A stretch of DNA of 64,000 bases, taken from Pseudomonas lini (GTDB taxonomy: Bacteria > Pseudomonadota > Gammaproteobacteria > Pseudomonadales > Pseudomonadaceae). The notes under the pieces were generated by a model that was given only the letters and a program-made list of their open reading frames with translations, did not search any database and was not told the origin of the DNA. Below are positions 43,731 to 53,010 of the stretch, piece by piece. Location: NCBI RefSeq assembly GCF_001042905.1, contig NZ_JYLB01000012.1:1-64000 (forward strand), in the 5' to 3' direction. Position numbers and translations under genes: made by a program. How positions within the stretch are numbered: position 1 is the first letter of the stretch; the number at the start of each line of letters is the position of its first letter.

Positions 43731-44744
43731 TCAAGCCAACGAACACCGATCAAAAAACCGCTCACGCCCCAGCATCATCAGCGCCGCGCGCTTGTGCGGG
43801 AAGTCGAACTGTTTTTCGCAGTGGAAACACTGATTGTGCATATGCCCGATCATCTTCGTGTTGTCGGCGCGAGGCTCGGCGACTACCCGTTGAGTGCGTG
43901 GATCGTCGAGAAACAGGTAATGCACCAGCGCCGATAGCCAGCTCGCCACCTTGTGCGGGCCGCGGTGATGTTCTTCGCCCACCAGCATGTGAATGCCACG
44001 GTCGTAATCGCCGGCATCATAGAACGGCGCAATGCGATCTTCCTTGGCCCAATAGGCTTCGAAATAGGCAAACGGCTGATCATCGAAGCAACCAATCAGC
44101 GTCAAGGTGTGCGGGTCGGCTTCGAGCTTGCTCAGGTATTCGCGATGCTTCTCGAGGCTACCCTCCTCCTGCCAGAAACTCGCCACCCGAGGGCTGTTCT
44201 GCCAGCGGTTGAAACGCGCCAGGTCATGCTCGATTTCTACCGTGCGCAGGGAGACCCACGCACCGAGCCGCGCATCGAAGCGTCGATACACCTCACCACG
44301 GGGTTTCACCGCACGCAATGGATGACGCTTGCCGCCACTGATGACCATTTGCTGCGGATAGCTGCCGGTGCGCGACTCACCCAGCCAAGGCTGGGGCAAT
44401 TGCCAGAACAGCGTGCGTTCGCAGCGATACTGACCGGTGACTTCGGTCGCAATCAGCAACCCGCTGAGCAAGGCTTCAGTGGGTGCCTCTTCCAGATGCC
44501 AGGTCAGGCGCTGACAGCCAGGGTCACGGGCAAACAGCCAATAGCAGGCCGCCCAGAATGCCTGACCGTCAGGACGGCCGAAGCGCTCCTCCAGCCACAG
44601 ACGCAACTCGGGCTCGCGAGTCAGCCGCAGTTCGATCAGCGGTTGCCCTTGCAGACTGAGGCTCAGGCGGCTGGCGGTTTCATCGGCTACAAGACTGTTG
44701 CCTGACGGCAAGGCCAGGGTGGTCAGGTCATTCAGATTGGACAT
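43731..44744 (-). CDS. pvdY: Hydroxyornithine acetyltransferase PvdY (IucB/RhbD-like GNAT)
   Basis: A 337-residue protein of the siderophore acetyltransferase family. The C-terminal GNAT-like half contains FNRWQNSPRVASFWQEEGS, DQPFAYFEAYWAKEDRIAPFYD, DRGIHMLVGEEHHRGPH and EPRADNTKMIGH, typical of IucB/AlcB/PvdY. Such enzymes N-acylate N5-hydroxyornithine for the peptide arm of pyoverdine. An acetyl-hydroxyornithine residue in the local pyoverdine is therefore suggested but not shown. Controlled by an IS box 41 bases upstream. Confidence 0.85.
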   Translation of the reverse strand: MSNLNDLTTLALPSGNSLVADETASRLSLSLQGQPLIELRLTREPELRLWLEERFGRPDGQAFWAACYWLFARDPGCQRLTWHLEEAPTEALLSGLLIATEVTGQYRCERTLFWQLPQPWLGESRTGSYPQQMVISGGKRHPLRAVKPRGEVYRRFDARLGAWVSLRTVEIEHDLARFNRWQNSPRVASFWQEEGSLEKHREYLSKLEADPHTLTLIGCFDDQPFAYFEAYWAKEDRIAPFYDAGDYDRGIHMLVGEEHHRGPHKVASWLSALVHYLFLDDPRTQRVVAEPRADNTKMIGHMHNQCFHCEKQFDFPHKRAALMMLGRERFFDRCSLA

Positions 44745-44784
44745 GGGTCGGGCTCACGGTAATCGTCGACAGTTCAACGATGTG

Positions 44785-44808
44785 ACGTGAGCCGGAGCAG
44801 GAAATTTA
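44785..44808 (-). promoter_or_regulatory. PvdS (IS box) promoter of pvdY
   Basis: Minus-strand TAAAT (44804-44808), 16 bases, CGT (44785-44787). It lies in the 99-base gap before pvdY and past the end of the next minus-strand gene. Confidence 0.88.
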
Positions 44809-44843
44809 AGCGCCGTCGCCAAATACGCAACCCGTGGCACGTT

Positions 44844-45638
44844 TCAGGATTTGCCCAGCGGCACCAGGGCAATTTTGTAGGGGTCGAAAATCTTCAGCAT
44901 CTGGCCGTTGTTTCGCAGGCCTTGCAGCAACTTGCCGAATGCTTCGCCGGTAATCGGCGCCTGCGGGCGGATTAGCGCGTAATGGTGATAGACCTGATCG
45001 ATGCGTTGGGACACCAGCAATTGCTCGCCGACTTTTTCGTTACGCAGCAGGTAATCGCTCAGGTAGGAACGTGTCACCAAGGCAATGTCCGCCCGTGCGC
45101 GCAGCACCATCAGCAAGTTGCTGTCATGGGAATAGGTCAACGTGGCCTTGTAGGTGTCGGCCAGATACTTGGGATCGGCATTGAAATTGGCAAACTCGTA
45201 GTGATAGCCGCTGTACAGCGCCAGGCGCTTGTCCGTCAGGTCCTTGAAGTAACTCTCATCGCGATTGGGTTTCTTCTGTGCGACAAAGATTTCTGCATCC
45301 TCCAGGCCCATGTCGACGAGAGTATGCGGGATGTCCTTCCAGCCCCAGTCCGGGTTCTCGAAAATCGCCATATCGACCCGGCCTTCCTTGAAGTCGTTGA
45401 AACGTCGAGGAATCGAGGTGGGCACCAGCACAAACTGATAATCGGTTTGCAACTGATTCAGCGCTTCCACCAATTGCGGCAAAAGACCGGTGTCGGCACC
45501 GGACTCCGGTCGCACGGTATAGGGCGGAAAATGCGCGGCACCGACCCGCACCAGTTGTGCAGCCTGAGACGGCAACACACAGCACACTGCAAGCGCCGCC
45601 AGCAAAAGCCGCGACGCCGTTCGAATTGGCGAAGACAT
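44844..45638 (-). CDS. Periplasmic amino-acid-type solute-binding protein
   Basis: A 264-residue protein with a signal peptide ending PSQAAQ and a class II (SBP_bac_3) binding-protein fold. Seen: FPPYTVRPESGADTGLLPQLVEALNQ (key FPPYT, GLLPQLVEAL) and NFNADPKYLADTYKATLTYS. No permease or ATPase genes adjoin, so it may serve another transporter or act as an orphan sensor-like protein. Start 45638 has GGGGAGTGG upstream. It is not linked to pvdY by promoter sites. Confidence 0.8.
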   Translation of the reverse strand: MSSPIRTASRLLLAALAVCCVLPSQAAQLVRVGAAHFPPYTVRPESGADTGLLPQLVEALNQLQTDYQFVLVPTSIPRRFNDFKEGRVDMAIFENPDWGWKDIPHTLVDMGLEDAEIFVAQKKPNRDESYFKDLTDKRLALYSGYHYEFANFNADPKYLADTYKATLTYSHDSNLLMVLRARADIALVTRSYLSDYLLRNEKVGEQLLVSQRIDQVYHHYALIRPQAPITGEAFGKLLQGLRNNGQMLKIFDPYKIALVPLGKS

Positions 45639-45728
45639 CAAAACAGCCACTCCCCAAAAAATACTCATCAATGCATACAAGCTAGGCGGTTTCGCCGACT
45701 TAGCCAGTTTCTTGCCGAGACAGACGGC

Positions 45729-46355
45729 TTACTGCCGTTCTTCAAGTACCAGAATCAACGCCTCATCGGCCAATTGATCGAGGCTCATGCTGCCATCGGC
45801 ACGAAACCAGGTGGTGGTCCAGGACAACGCGCCCGTGAGGAAACGGCGGGTGATGAACACGTCGCCACGGATAAAACCGGCGTCCTTGGCTTCGCCCAGC
45901 ACCTGCAACCAGATGTCTTCATAAATATCACGCAGCGCCAGAACCTGAGCCTGGCCTTCTGCTGACAGCGAACGCCACTCATACACCAGCACCGCCATGG
46001 CCTCGCCGCTGCCGCCCATGATCGACTGCAATTCGCAACGAATCAGCGCCAGAACCCGCTCGCGCACACTGCCGGCCTCGGCCAGGGCTGCGCGCATCAA
46101 TGCGGTATTGTAACGAATGGTCTCCTCCATCACCGCCCGCAGGATCTCATCCTTGCTTTTGAAGTGATGAAAAATGCTGCCTGACTGAATACCCACCGCA
46201 CCGGCCAAGTCACGCACGGTGGTACGTTCATAACCTTTATTACGAAACAGGTGAGCGGCCACTTGCAGCAGTTTGCCGCGAGCGCTGTCCGGGTCGGTCA
46301 ATTGGCCGCTGTCGACCAATTCGCGCATCACCCTCAGGGCTTTTTGCTCGTCCAC
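45729..46355 (-). CDS. atuR: TetR-family repressor AtuR
   Basis: A 208-residue TetR-family regulator. The helix-turn-helix is AAHLFRNKGYERTTVRDLAGAVGIQSGSIFHHFKSKDEIL (key TTVRDLAGAVGIQSGSIFHHF). A GTG start at 46355 is chosen because AGGAGAG lies 7 bases upstream; the longer ATG start at 46379 has none. It is divergent from atuA and two matching palindromes lie between, consistent with AtuR repression relieved by a terpenoid-CoA. Confidence 0.88.
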   Translation of the reverse strand: MDEQKALRVMRELVDSGQLTDPDSARGKLLQVAAHLFRNKGYERTTVRDLAGAVGIQSGSIFHHFKSKDEILRAVMEETIRYNTALMRAALAEAGSVRERVLALIRCELQSIMGGSGEAMAVLVYEWRSLSAEGQAQVLALRDIYEDIWLQVLGEAKDAGFIRGDVFITRRFLTGALSWTTTWFRADGSMSLDQLADEALILVLEERQ

Positions 46356-46443
46356 CCGTTCTCTCCTACAGTCGATCAATCAATTGCGCCGCTGGCCGCT
46401 AAAACAGCGGGGTTGCGCGGGCAATTTAAGCTGGCGGGGGCGA

Positions 46444-46459
46444 CCAAGCAAGCGCTTGG
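46444..46459. promoter_or_regulatory. AtuR operator, copy 1
   Basis: CCAAGC-AAGC-GCTTGG, a 16-bp palindrome with perfect 6-bp arms, in the atuR-atuA gap. Its partner is centred 43 bp (about four helical turns) downstream. AtuR of P. aeruginosa is reported to bind two inverted repeats in this gap. Confidence 0.85.
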
Positions 46460-46486
46460 GCAGAAGATATTTCAGTCGTTTACAAA

Positions 46487-46502
46487 CCAAGCGCTTGCTT
46501 GG
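46487..46502. promoter_or_regulatory. AtuR operator, copy 2
   Basis: CCAAGC-GCTT-GCTTGG, same arms as copy 1 with the central four bases inverted. It lies 31 bases before the atuA ATG, so bound repressor would cover the promoter or start region. Confidence 0.85.
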
Positions 46503-46533
46503 TAGTCTCGAAGCACTTCTGTCGGAGGTGGTT

Positions 46534-48336
46534 ATGGAATTGGCTGCGCCCAAAACAATCCGCATCGGTTGCGCCAGCGCATTCTGGGGCGACACCTCGA
46601 CCGCCGCCGAGCAACTGGTGGAAGGCGGGCGGCTGGACTACCTGGTGTTCGATTATCTGGCCGAGATCACGATGTCGATCATGGCCGGGGCGCGGATGAA
46701 AGATCCGGCGGCCGGCTACGCCAGCGACTTCATAGAAGTGCTAAGTCCCCTCCTTAACCAGCTCGCGGAACAGAAGATCCGCGTCATCAGCAATGCCGGT
46801 GGCGTCAATCCACAGGCTTGCGCCGCTACGCTGCAAGCCGCCTGCGACAAGGCCGGAGTGGCGCTGAAGATCGCCGTGCTGTCGGGCGACGATTTGCAAC
46901 CGCAGTTCAAACGCCTGAGCAGTCTTGGCCTCCATGAGATGTTCAATGGCACGCCCCTGCCACCGATGTGCGTCTCGACCAACGCCTACCTCGGCGCGCC
47001 GGGCATCGTCGAAGCCCTGCGCCTGGGCGCCGACATTGTGATTACCGGGCGCGTGGTCGACAGCGCCGTGGTCAGCGCCGCGCTGGTGCATGAGTTCGGC
47101 TGGTCGTGGCACGACTACGACAAACTCGCTCAGGCCGCATTGGCCGGGCACCTTATCGAATGTGGCGCCCAGTGCACCGGCGGCAATTTCACCGATTGGC
47201 ATGACGTGCCCGACTACGAACACATCGGTTTTCCGATCGTCGAAGTCAGCGCCGACGGCCAGTTTATCGTCAGCAAACCTGAGGGTTCCGGCGGCCTGGT
47301 CACGCCCCTGACGGTGGGCGAGCAGATGCTTTATGAAATCGGCGACCCGCAGGCCTATTTGCTGCCCGACGTGGTGTGCGATTTCAGTCAGGTCAAACTC
47401 GTGCAACAAGGCAAAAACGCGGTTCAGGTGCATGGCGCAAAAGGCTTGCCGCCGACCGATCACTACAAGGTCAGCGCCACATATCCGGACGGTTTCCGCT
47501 GTACCGCCAGTTGTCTGATCGCCGGGATCGATGCCGTGGCCAAGGCCCGACGGGTCAGCCAGGCGATCATCAACAAGACCTCGGAAATCTTCAGCCAGCG
47601 CGGCTGGGCGCCCTACAGCGAAGTGAACATCGAACTGCTGGGCAGCGAAGCCACTTATGGCCCTCATGGCCAGCGCCAGGACAGCCGTGAAGTGGTGATC
47701 AAACTCGCCGTGCGCCACCCAAGCAAACAGGCCTTGATTCTGTTTTCCAGGGAAATCGCTCAGGCCGCCACCGGCATGGCGCCGGGGTTGACCGGGATTG
47801 TCGGCGGGCGGCCGACGGTGTACCCGCTGATCCGGCTGTTTTCATTCCTGATCGACAAAACGGCCTGCACCCTGGAAATCGACCTCGCCGATGAGCGCCA
47901 CCCGTGCGCCCTGCCCGCCCTCGATGTACTCGACCCGGATGACTTGCCACTACCGTTCGATCCGCCCCAACCCACAGAACGCGCTGACGCCAGCGTGGCC
48001 CTGATCAAACTCGCCGTGGCGCGCTCCGGCGACAAGGGCAATCACAGCAACATCGGCGTCATGGCCCGCCATCCCGACTACCTGCCGTGGATCGCCGAAG
48101 CGCTGACACCTGAGGTGATTGTCGACTGGATGAGCCATGTCCTCGACCCGATCCACGGGCGTGTCGAACGCTGGTATTTACCCGGCACTCAGAGCTTTAA
48201 TTTTCTTCTGGAGAACGCACTCGGTGGCGGTGGCGTGGCCAGCCTGCGGATCGATCCGCAAGGCAAGGCGTTCGCTCAACAACTGCTGGAGATCCAGATT
48301 CCGGTGCCACAGCGCATCGCCGATCAGGTCAACTAG
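46534..48336 (+). CDS. atuA: Acyclic terpene utilization protein AtuA
   Basis: A 600-residue protein of the AtuA (DUF1446) family, needed for growth on citronellol and geraniol; the precise reaction is not known. Seen: IRIGCASAFWGDTSTAAEQLVEGG near the N-terminus (key CASAFWGD), RVVDSAVVSAAL, HLIECGAQCTGGNFTDW (key GAQCTGGNF), and a C-terminal extension with AVARSGDKGNHSNIGV. ATG 46534 follows GGAGGTGGTT. First gene of atuABCDEF. Confidence 0.93.
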   Translation: MELAAPKTIRIGCASAFWGDTSTAAEQLVEGGRLDYLVFDYLAEITMSIMAGARMKDPAAGYASDFIEVLSPLLNQLAEQKIRVISNAGGVNPQACAATLQAACDKAGVALKIAVLSGDDLQPQFKRLSSLGLHEMFNGTPLPPMCVSTNAYLGAPGIVEALRLGADIVITGRVVDSAVVSAALVHEFGWSWHDYDKLAQAALAGHLIECGAQCTGGNFTDWHDVPDYEHIGFPIVEVSADGQFIVSKPEGSGGLVTPLTVGEQMLYEIGDPQAYLLPDVVCDFSQVKLVQQGKNAVQVHGAKGLPPTDHYKVSATYPDGFRCTASCLIAGIDAVAKARRVSQAIINKTSEIFSQRGWAPYSEVNIELLGSEATYGPHGQRQDSREVVIKLAVRHPSKQALILFSREIAQAATGMAPGLTGIVGGRPTVYPLIRLFSFLIDKTACTLEIDLADERHPCALPALDVLDPDDLPLPFDPPQPTERADASVALIKLAVARSGDKGNHSNIGVMARHPDYLPWIAEALTPEVIVDWMSHVLDPIHGRVERWYLPGTQSFNFLLENALGGGGVASLRIDPQGKAFAQQLLEIQIPVPQRIADQVN

Positions 48337-48347
48337 AGACTATCGCC

Positions 48348-49262
48348 ATGGCTTATGACTCGATTTACAAACCCGACCTGTTCGCTGGCCAAAACATCAT
48401 CGTCACCGGCGGCGGCAGCGGTATCGGCCGGTGCACCGCCCATGAGCTCGCAGCCCTCGGCGCGCATGTGCTGCTGGTGGGGCGAAATGTCGAGAAACTG
48501 AAAAAGGTTGCCGCCGAAATCACCGAAGACGGGGGTAAAGCCAGTTGGCAGGTCTGCGATATCCGCGATGAAGACGCCGTCACGCAACTGGTCAGCGAAT
48601 TGATCCGCAAACACGGGCCGATTCATGGGCTGGTCAACAATGCTGGCGGGCAGTACCCCTCGCCCTTGGCGTCGATCAATCAGAAAGGTTTCGAAACCAT
48701 CCTGCGCACCAACCTGGTGGGTGGTTTTCTGATGGCCCGGGAGGTGTTCAATCAGTCCATGAGCAAGCACGGCGGCGCCATCGTCAACATGCTCGCCGAC
48801 ATGTGGGGCGGCATGCCCGGCATGGGCCACTCGGGCGCGGCGCGCTCGGGCATGGACAACTTCACCAAGACCGCCGCGTTTGAATGGGGCTATGCCGGCG
48901 TGCGGGTCAACGCCGTCGCGCCGGGCTGGGTCGCCTCCAGCGGCATGGATACCTACGAAGGTGCGTTCCGGGCCGTGATCCCGACCCTGTGCGAACACGT
49001 GCCGCTCAAACGCATCGGCACCGAATCGGAAATCAGCGCGGCGATTGTTTTCCTGCTCAGCCCGGCAGCCGCTTTTGTCAGCGGCAGCACGTTGCGCATC
49101 GATGGCGCCGCCAGCCTCGGCGGGCGGGCGTGGCCGATGCACAAGGCGCAGAACAGTCATTCGTACAACGGCTTTCACCGCGCCTATTTACCCGAAGTAC
49201 TCAGACCCGACGTGCCCAAACCAGACGCGTCCAATCCAGACGAGCTCAAGGACAAGGAATAA
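48348..49262 (+). CDS. atuB: SDR-family dehydrogenase AtuB
   Basis: A 304-residue SDR with the NAD(P) loop VTGGGSGIGRC (residues about 17-27) and NNAGGQYPSP. The active-site region reads HSGAARSGMDNFTK, as in 2,4-dienoyl/trans-2-enoyl-CoA reductase-like SDRs that lack a canonical Tyr at this position. The C-terminus is a proline/Asp-rich tail (RPDVPKPDASNPDE) of unknown use. Position in the atu operon suggests oxidation of a terpene alcohol, aldehyde or CoA intermediate. Confidence 0.9.
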   Translation: MAYDSIYKPDLFAGQNIIVTGGGSGIGRCTAHELAALGAHVLLVGRNVEKLKKVAAEITEDGGKASWQVCDIRDEDAVTQLVSELIRKHGPIHGLVNNAGGQYPSPLASINQKGFETILRTNLVGGFLMAREVFNQSMSKHGGAIVNMLADMWGGMPGMGHSGAARSGMDNFTKTAAFEWGYAGVRVNAVAPGWVASSGMDTYEGAFRAVIPTLCEHVPLKRIGTESEISAAIVFLLSPAAAFVSGSTLRIDGAASLGGRAWPMHKAQNSHSYNGFHRAYLPEVLRPDVPKPDASNPDELKDKE

Positions 49263-49264
49263 CC

Positions 49265-50881
49265 ATGCCGGTCATCCAGTCCCAGGTAGATCCGTTCAGC
49301 GAACCGTTCGCCCGTAACCGGACGGCCATGCTGGCCAGCATCGAGCAAATCCGTCAGCTCGAACAGAACCTGCTGAGCAAAGCCGCCGAAGCCAAGCCCA
49401 GGTTCGACAAGCGCGGGCAATTGCTGCCCCGGGAGCGTCTCAACCTGCTGCTCGACCCCGGCGCGCCATTCCTCGAGCTGGCGAGCCTGGCCGGCTACAA
49501 ATTGCACGACGACAAGGACGGCAGCTCGGCCGGTGGCGGTTTGATCGCCGGAATCGGTTACGTGTCCGGTGCTCGGGTATTGGTGGTAGCGAACAACAGC
49601 GCGATCAAGGGTGGAACCATTTCCCCCAGCGGTTTGAAAAAGTCCCTGCGCCTGCAACAGATCGCCATGGAAAACAAACTGCCGGTAATCACCCTCGCGG
49701 AAAGCGGAGGCGCCAACCTCAATTACGCGGCGGAGATTTTCGTCGAAGGCGCGCGCAGCTTTGCCAATCAGGCGCGGATGTCGGCCATGGGCTTGCCGCA
49801 AATCACCGTGGTCCATGGCTCGGCCACGGCGGGCGGTGCTTATCAGCCGGGGTTGTCGGATTACGTGGTGGTGGTGCGCGGCAAGGCCAAGCTGTTTCTC
49901 GCCGGGCCGCCGCTGCTCAAGGCCGCCACCGGTGAAGTCGCTACCGACGAAGAACTGGGCGGCGCCGAAATGCACGCGCAAACCGCTGGCACCGCCGAAT
50001 ACCTGGCCGAGAACGATGCCGATGGCGTGCGCCAGGTGCGCGAGATCATGAGCCTGTTGCCGTGGAACGATCAGCTGCCATGGTTACCCGAACGTCAGTG
50101 GGAAGAACCGCTCTACCCCATCGACGAACTGCTGGGTCTGATCCCGGATGACCCGAAAAAACCCTACGACGTGCGCGAAATCATCGCCCGGATTGCCGAC
50201 GCTTCGAACTTCCTCGAATTCAAGGGCGAGTTCGACCAGCAAACAATCTGCGGGCACGTGCAGATTCAGGGTCGAGCCTGCGGCTTCATCGGCAACAACG
50301 GCCCGATTACGCCCAAAGGTGCGAGCAAGGCTGCACAGTTCATTCAGCTCTGCGACCAGAGCCAGACGCCCCTGCTGTTTTTCCACAACACCACCGGTTT
50401 CATGGTCGGCACCGAGTCGGAACAACAAGGGGTGATCAAGCACGGCGCCAAAATGATTCAAGCGGTGGCCAATGCCCGAGTGCCCAAACTGACGATCGTC
50501 GTCGGCGGTTCCTACGGCGCCGGCAACTACGCGATGTGCGGCCGTGGCCTCGACCCGCGCTTCATCTTCGCCTGGCCCAACAGCCGCACCGCGGTGATGG
50601 GTGGCGCCCAGGCCGGCAAAGTATTGCGGATCGTCACCGAAGCCAAACAGCTCAAGGACGGGTTGGTGCCCGACCCGAAAATGCTCGACATGCTGGAACA
50701 GGTCACCACGCAGAAACTCGACAGCCAGTCCACCGCGCTGTATGGCAGCGCCAATCTGTGGGACGACGGGCTGATCGATCCGCGGGACACCCGCACATTG
50801 CTCGGGTATTTGCTGGATATCTGTCATGAGGCTGAAGTTCGTTCGCTGCAATCCAACAGTTTCGGCGTAGCCCGTTTTTGA
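49265..50881 (+). CDS. atuC: Geranyl-CoA carboxylase beta subunit AtuC
   Basis: A 538-residue carboxyltransferase subunit. It transfers CO2 from carboxybiotin of AtuF to the gamma-methyl of cis-geranyl-CoA. Seen: LPRERLNLLLDPGAPFLEL, the acyl-CoA binding SATAGGAYQPGLSDY (AGGAYQPG), and the second half NNTTGFMVGTESEQQGVIKHGAKM (key TGFMVG, IKHGAKM) plus GGSYGAGNYAMCGRG. GGAATAACC precedes the ATG; it lies 2 bases after atuB. Confidence 0.92.
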   Translation: MPVIQSQVDPFSEPFARNRTAMLASIEQIRQLEQNLLSKAAEAKPRFDKRGQLLPRERLNLLLDPGAPFLELASLAGYKLHDDKDGSSAGGGLIAGIGYVSGARVLVVANNSAIKGGTISPSGLKKSLRLQQIAMENKLPVITLAESGGANLNYAAEIFVEGARSFANQARMSAMGLPQITVVHGSATAGGAYQPGLSDYVVVVRGKAKLFLAGPPLLKAATGEVATDEELGGAEMHAQTAGTAEYLAENDADGVRQVREIMSLLPWNDQLPWLPERQWEEPLYPIDELLGLIPDDPKKPYDVREIIARIADASNFLEFKGEFDQQTICGHVQIQGRACGFIGNNGPITPKGASKAAQFIQLCDQSQTPLLFFHNTTGFMVGTESEQQGVIKHGAKMIQAVANARVPKLTIVVGGSYGAGNYAMCGRGLDPRFIFAWPNSRTAVMGGAQAGKVLRIVTEAKQLKDGLVPDPKMLDMLEQVTTQKLDSQSTALYGSANLWDDGLIDPRDTRTLLGYLLDICHEAEVRSLQSNSFGVARF

Positions 50882-50883
50882 TG

Positions 50884-50932
50884 ACGCAGAGCGTCTAAGG
50901 CTGCATTCCCACGCAGAGCGTGGGAACGATCA
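50884..50932. repeat. Half copy of the type D repeat between atuC and atuD
   Basis: GACGCAGAGCGTC and ATTCCCACGC-AGAGCGTGGGAACG, matching the right half of 9743-9845. It forms one hairpin within the atu operon transcript. Confidence 0.75.
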
Positions 50933-50949
50933 CAGGAGAACAATAAAAA

Positions 50950-52107
50950 ATGATCTTCACCCAGGAACACGAAGCACTGCGCCGCACCGTCCGCCAATTC
51001 GTCGATCACGAGATCAATCCTCATGTCGATGAATGGGAAAAGGCCGGGCGCTTTCCGATCCATGAGATCTTTCGCAAGGCCGGCGACCTCGGTCTGCTGG
51101 GGATTTCCAAACCGGAAAAATTCGGCGGCATGGGGCTCGATTACAGCTATTCGATTGTGGCCGCCGAAGAGTTCGGCACCATTCATTGCGGCGGCATTCC
51201 GATGTCCATCGGTGTGCAGACCGACATGTGCACCCCGGCCCTGGCGCGATTCGGTTCCGATGAGTTGCGTGAAGAGTTCCTGCGGCCGGCGATCACCGGC
51301 GAGCAGGTCGGCTGTATCGGCGTCTCCGAAGTCGGCGCCGGCTCCGATGTAGCAGGTTTGAAAACCACCGCCCGCAAGGACGGCGACGACTACGTGATCA
51401 ACGGCAGCAAGATGTGGATCACCAACTCGCCGAGCGCCGACTTCATCTGCCTGCTGGCCAACACTTCGGACGAAAAGCCGCACATCAACAAGTCGCTGAT
51501 CATGGTGCCGATGAACAGCCTCGGGATCAGTCTCAGCTCGCACCTGGACAAGCTCGGCATGCGCAGCTCGGAAACCGCCCAGGTGTTTTTCGACAACGTG
51601 CGCGTGCCGCAACGCAACCGCATCGGCCACGAAGGCGCGGGGTTCATGATGCAGATGCTGCAGTTCCAGGAAGAACGATTGTTCGGCGCGGCAAACATGA
51701 TCAAAGGCCTGGAGTACTGCGTCGACAGCACCATCGAGTACTGCAAGGAGCGCAAAACCTTCGGCAATGCGCTGATCGACAATCAGGTCATCCATTTCCG
51801 CCTCGCCGAACTGCAAACCGAAATCGAATGCCTGCGGGCGCTGGTCTATCAGGCCACCGAGCAATACATCAAAGGCCAGGACGTTACCCGTCTGGCATCC
51901 ATGGCCAAACTCAAAGCCGGGCGACTGGGGCGGGAAGTCAGCGACAGTTGCCTGCAATATTGGGGCGGCATGGGCTTCATGTGGGACAACCCGGTGGCCC
52001 GGGCTTACCGCGACGTGCGGCTGGTGTCGATCGGCGGCGGTGCCGACGAAATCATGCTGGGGATCATCTGCAAACTCATGGGCATCCTGCCGGGGAAAAA
52101 GAAATGA
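50950..52107 (+). CDS. atuD: Citronellyl-CoA dehydrogenase AtuD
   Basis: A 385-residue FAD acyl-CoA dehydrogenase. Seen: FRKAGDLGLLGISKPEKFGG (key LGLLGI), CIGVSEVGAGSDVAGLKTTA (key EVGAGSD), FDNVRVPQRN and the C-terminal YWGGMGFMWDNPVARAYRDVR (key GGMGFM). It converts citronellyl-CoA to geranyl-CoA. AtuE overlaps its stop by ATGA. Confidence 0.92.
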   Translation: MIFTQEHEALRRTVRQFVDHEINPHVDEWEKAGRFPIHEIFRKAGDLGLLGISKPEKFGGMGLDYSYSIVAAEEFGTIHCGGIPMSIGVQTDMCTPALARFGSDELREEFLRPAITGEQVGCIGVSEVGAGSDVAGLKTTARKDGDDYVINGSKMWITNSPSADFICLLANTSDEKPHINKSLIMVPMNSLGISLSSHLDKLGMRSSETAQVFFDNVRVPQRNRIGHEGAGFMMQMLQFQEERLFGAANMIKGLEYCVDSTIEYCKERKTFGNALIDNQVIHFRLAELQTEIECLRALVYQATEQYIKGQDVTRLASMAKLKAGRLGREVSDSCLQYWGGMGFMWDNPVARAYRDVRLVSIGGGADEIMLGIICKLMGILPGKKK

Positions 52108-52901
52108 ACAGCCTTCCCGTTTGCCAGACCCTGTTGCTCGAACGGCACAACGGCGTCCTGCACATCACTCTCAATCGCCCCGACAGTCGCAACGCCATGA
52201 GCCTGCAAATGGTCGCCGAATTGCGCGCGGTGCTGGCGGCGGTGCGGGATGACCGGCAGGTTCGCGCGTTGGTGATCGGCGGTGCCGGTGGGCATTTTTG
52301 TGCCGGTGCCGACATCAAGGACATGGCCAATGCCCGCGCTCAAGGCGCGAGCGCCTACCGCGAATTGAACCGTGCGTTCGGCGCCTTGCTGGAAGAAGCT
52401 CAGCACGCGCCGCAAGTGGTCATCACGGTGCTGCAAGGCGCGGTGCTTGGCGGTGGTTTCGGCCTGGCCTGCGTCAGTGATATCGCCATGGCCGATCATC
52501 AGGCGCAATTCGGCCTGCCGGAAACCAGCCTCGGCCTGTTGCCGGCGCAGATCGCGCCATTCGTGGTGCAGCGCATCGGCCTGACCCAGGCCCGCCGACT
52601 GGCCCTGACCGCCGCACGGTTCGATGGCACCCAGGCACGGCGGATGGGGTTGGTGCATTTTGTCGAGCATGACCCGCAAGCCTTGGCCGAGCGCCTCGAT
52701 GAAGTGCTTGCCCATGTGTTGTGCTGCGCCCCGGGGGCCAATGCGGCGACCAAAAAACTCTTGCTGGCGAGTGCGGTGCAACTCTCGGATGGCCTGCTGG
52801 ATCAGGCAGCGGAATGGTTCAGTGAAGCGGTGACCGGGGATGAAGGGGTCGAGGGGACGATGGCTTTTGTGCAAAAGCGAAAACCGGGTTGGGCTTCTTA
52901 A
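52104..52901 (+). CDS. atuE: Isohexenylglutaconyl-CoA hydratase AtuE
   Basis: A 265-residue crotonase-fold hydratase. Seen: NRPDSRNAMS, oxyanion hole residues in GGHFCAGADIKDMA, and GAVLGGGFGLACVSDIAMAD with QFGLPETSLGLLP (Glu in PETSLGL). In the atu pathway it hydrates isohexenylglutaconyl-CoA before lyase cleavage. Start at 52104 overlaps atuD. Confidence 0.9.
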   Translation: MNSLPVCQTLLLERHNGVLHITLNRPDSRNAMSLQMVAELRAVLAAVRDDRQVRALVIGGAGGHFCAGADIKDMANARAQGASAYRELNRAFGALLEEAQHAPQVVITVLQGAVLGGGFGLACVSDIAMADHQAQFGLPETSLGLLPAQIAPFVVQRIGLTQARRLALTAARFDGTQARRMGLVHFVEHDPQALAERLDEVLAHVLCCAPGANAATKKLLLASAVQLSDGLLDQAAEWFSEAVTGDEGVEGTMAFVQKRKPGWAS

Positions 52902-52905
52902 AAGC

Positions 52906-52974
52906 TTCGCGAGCAAGCCCGCTCCCACAGGGGAATGCATTTCAAATGTGGGAGCGGGCTTGCTCGCGAAGAGG
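52906..52974. repeat. REPIN (type A) between atuE and atuF
   Basis: CTTCGCGAGCAAGCCCGCTC and its inverse with about 20 bases between. It interrupts the atu operon, as type D does between atuC and atuD. Confidence 0.9.
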
Positions 52975-53010
52975 CCCTGAATGACACCGCAAAACTCAAG
53001 GAAAGCCCCC

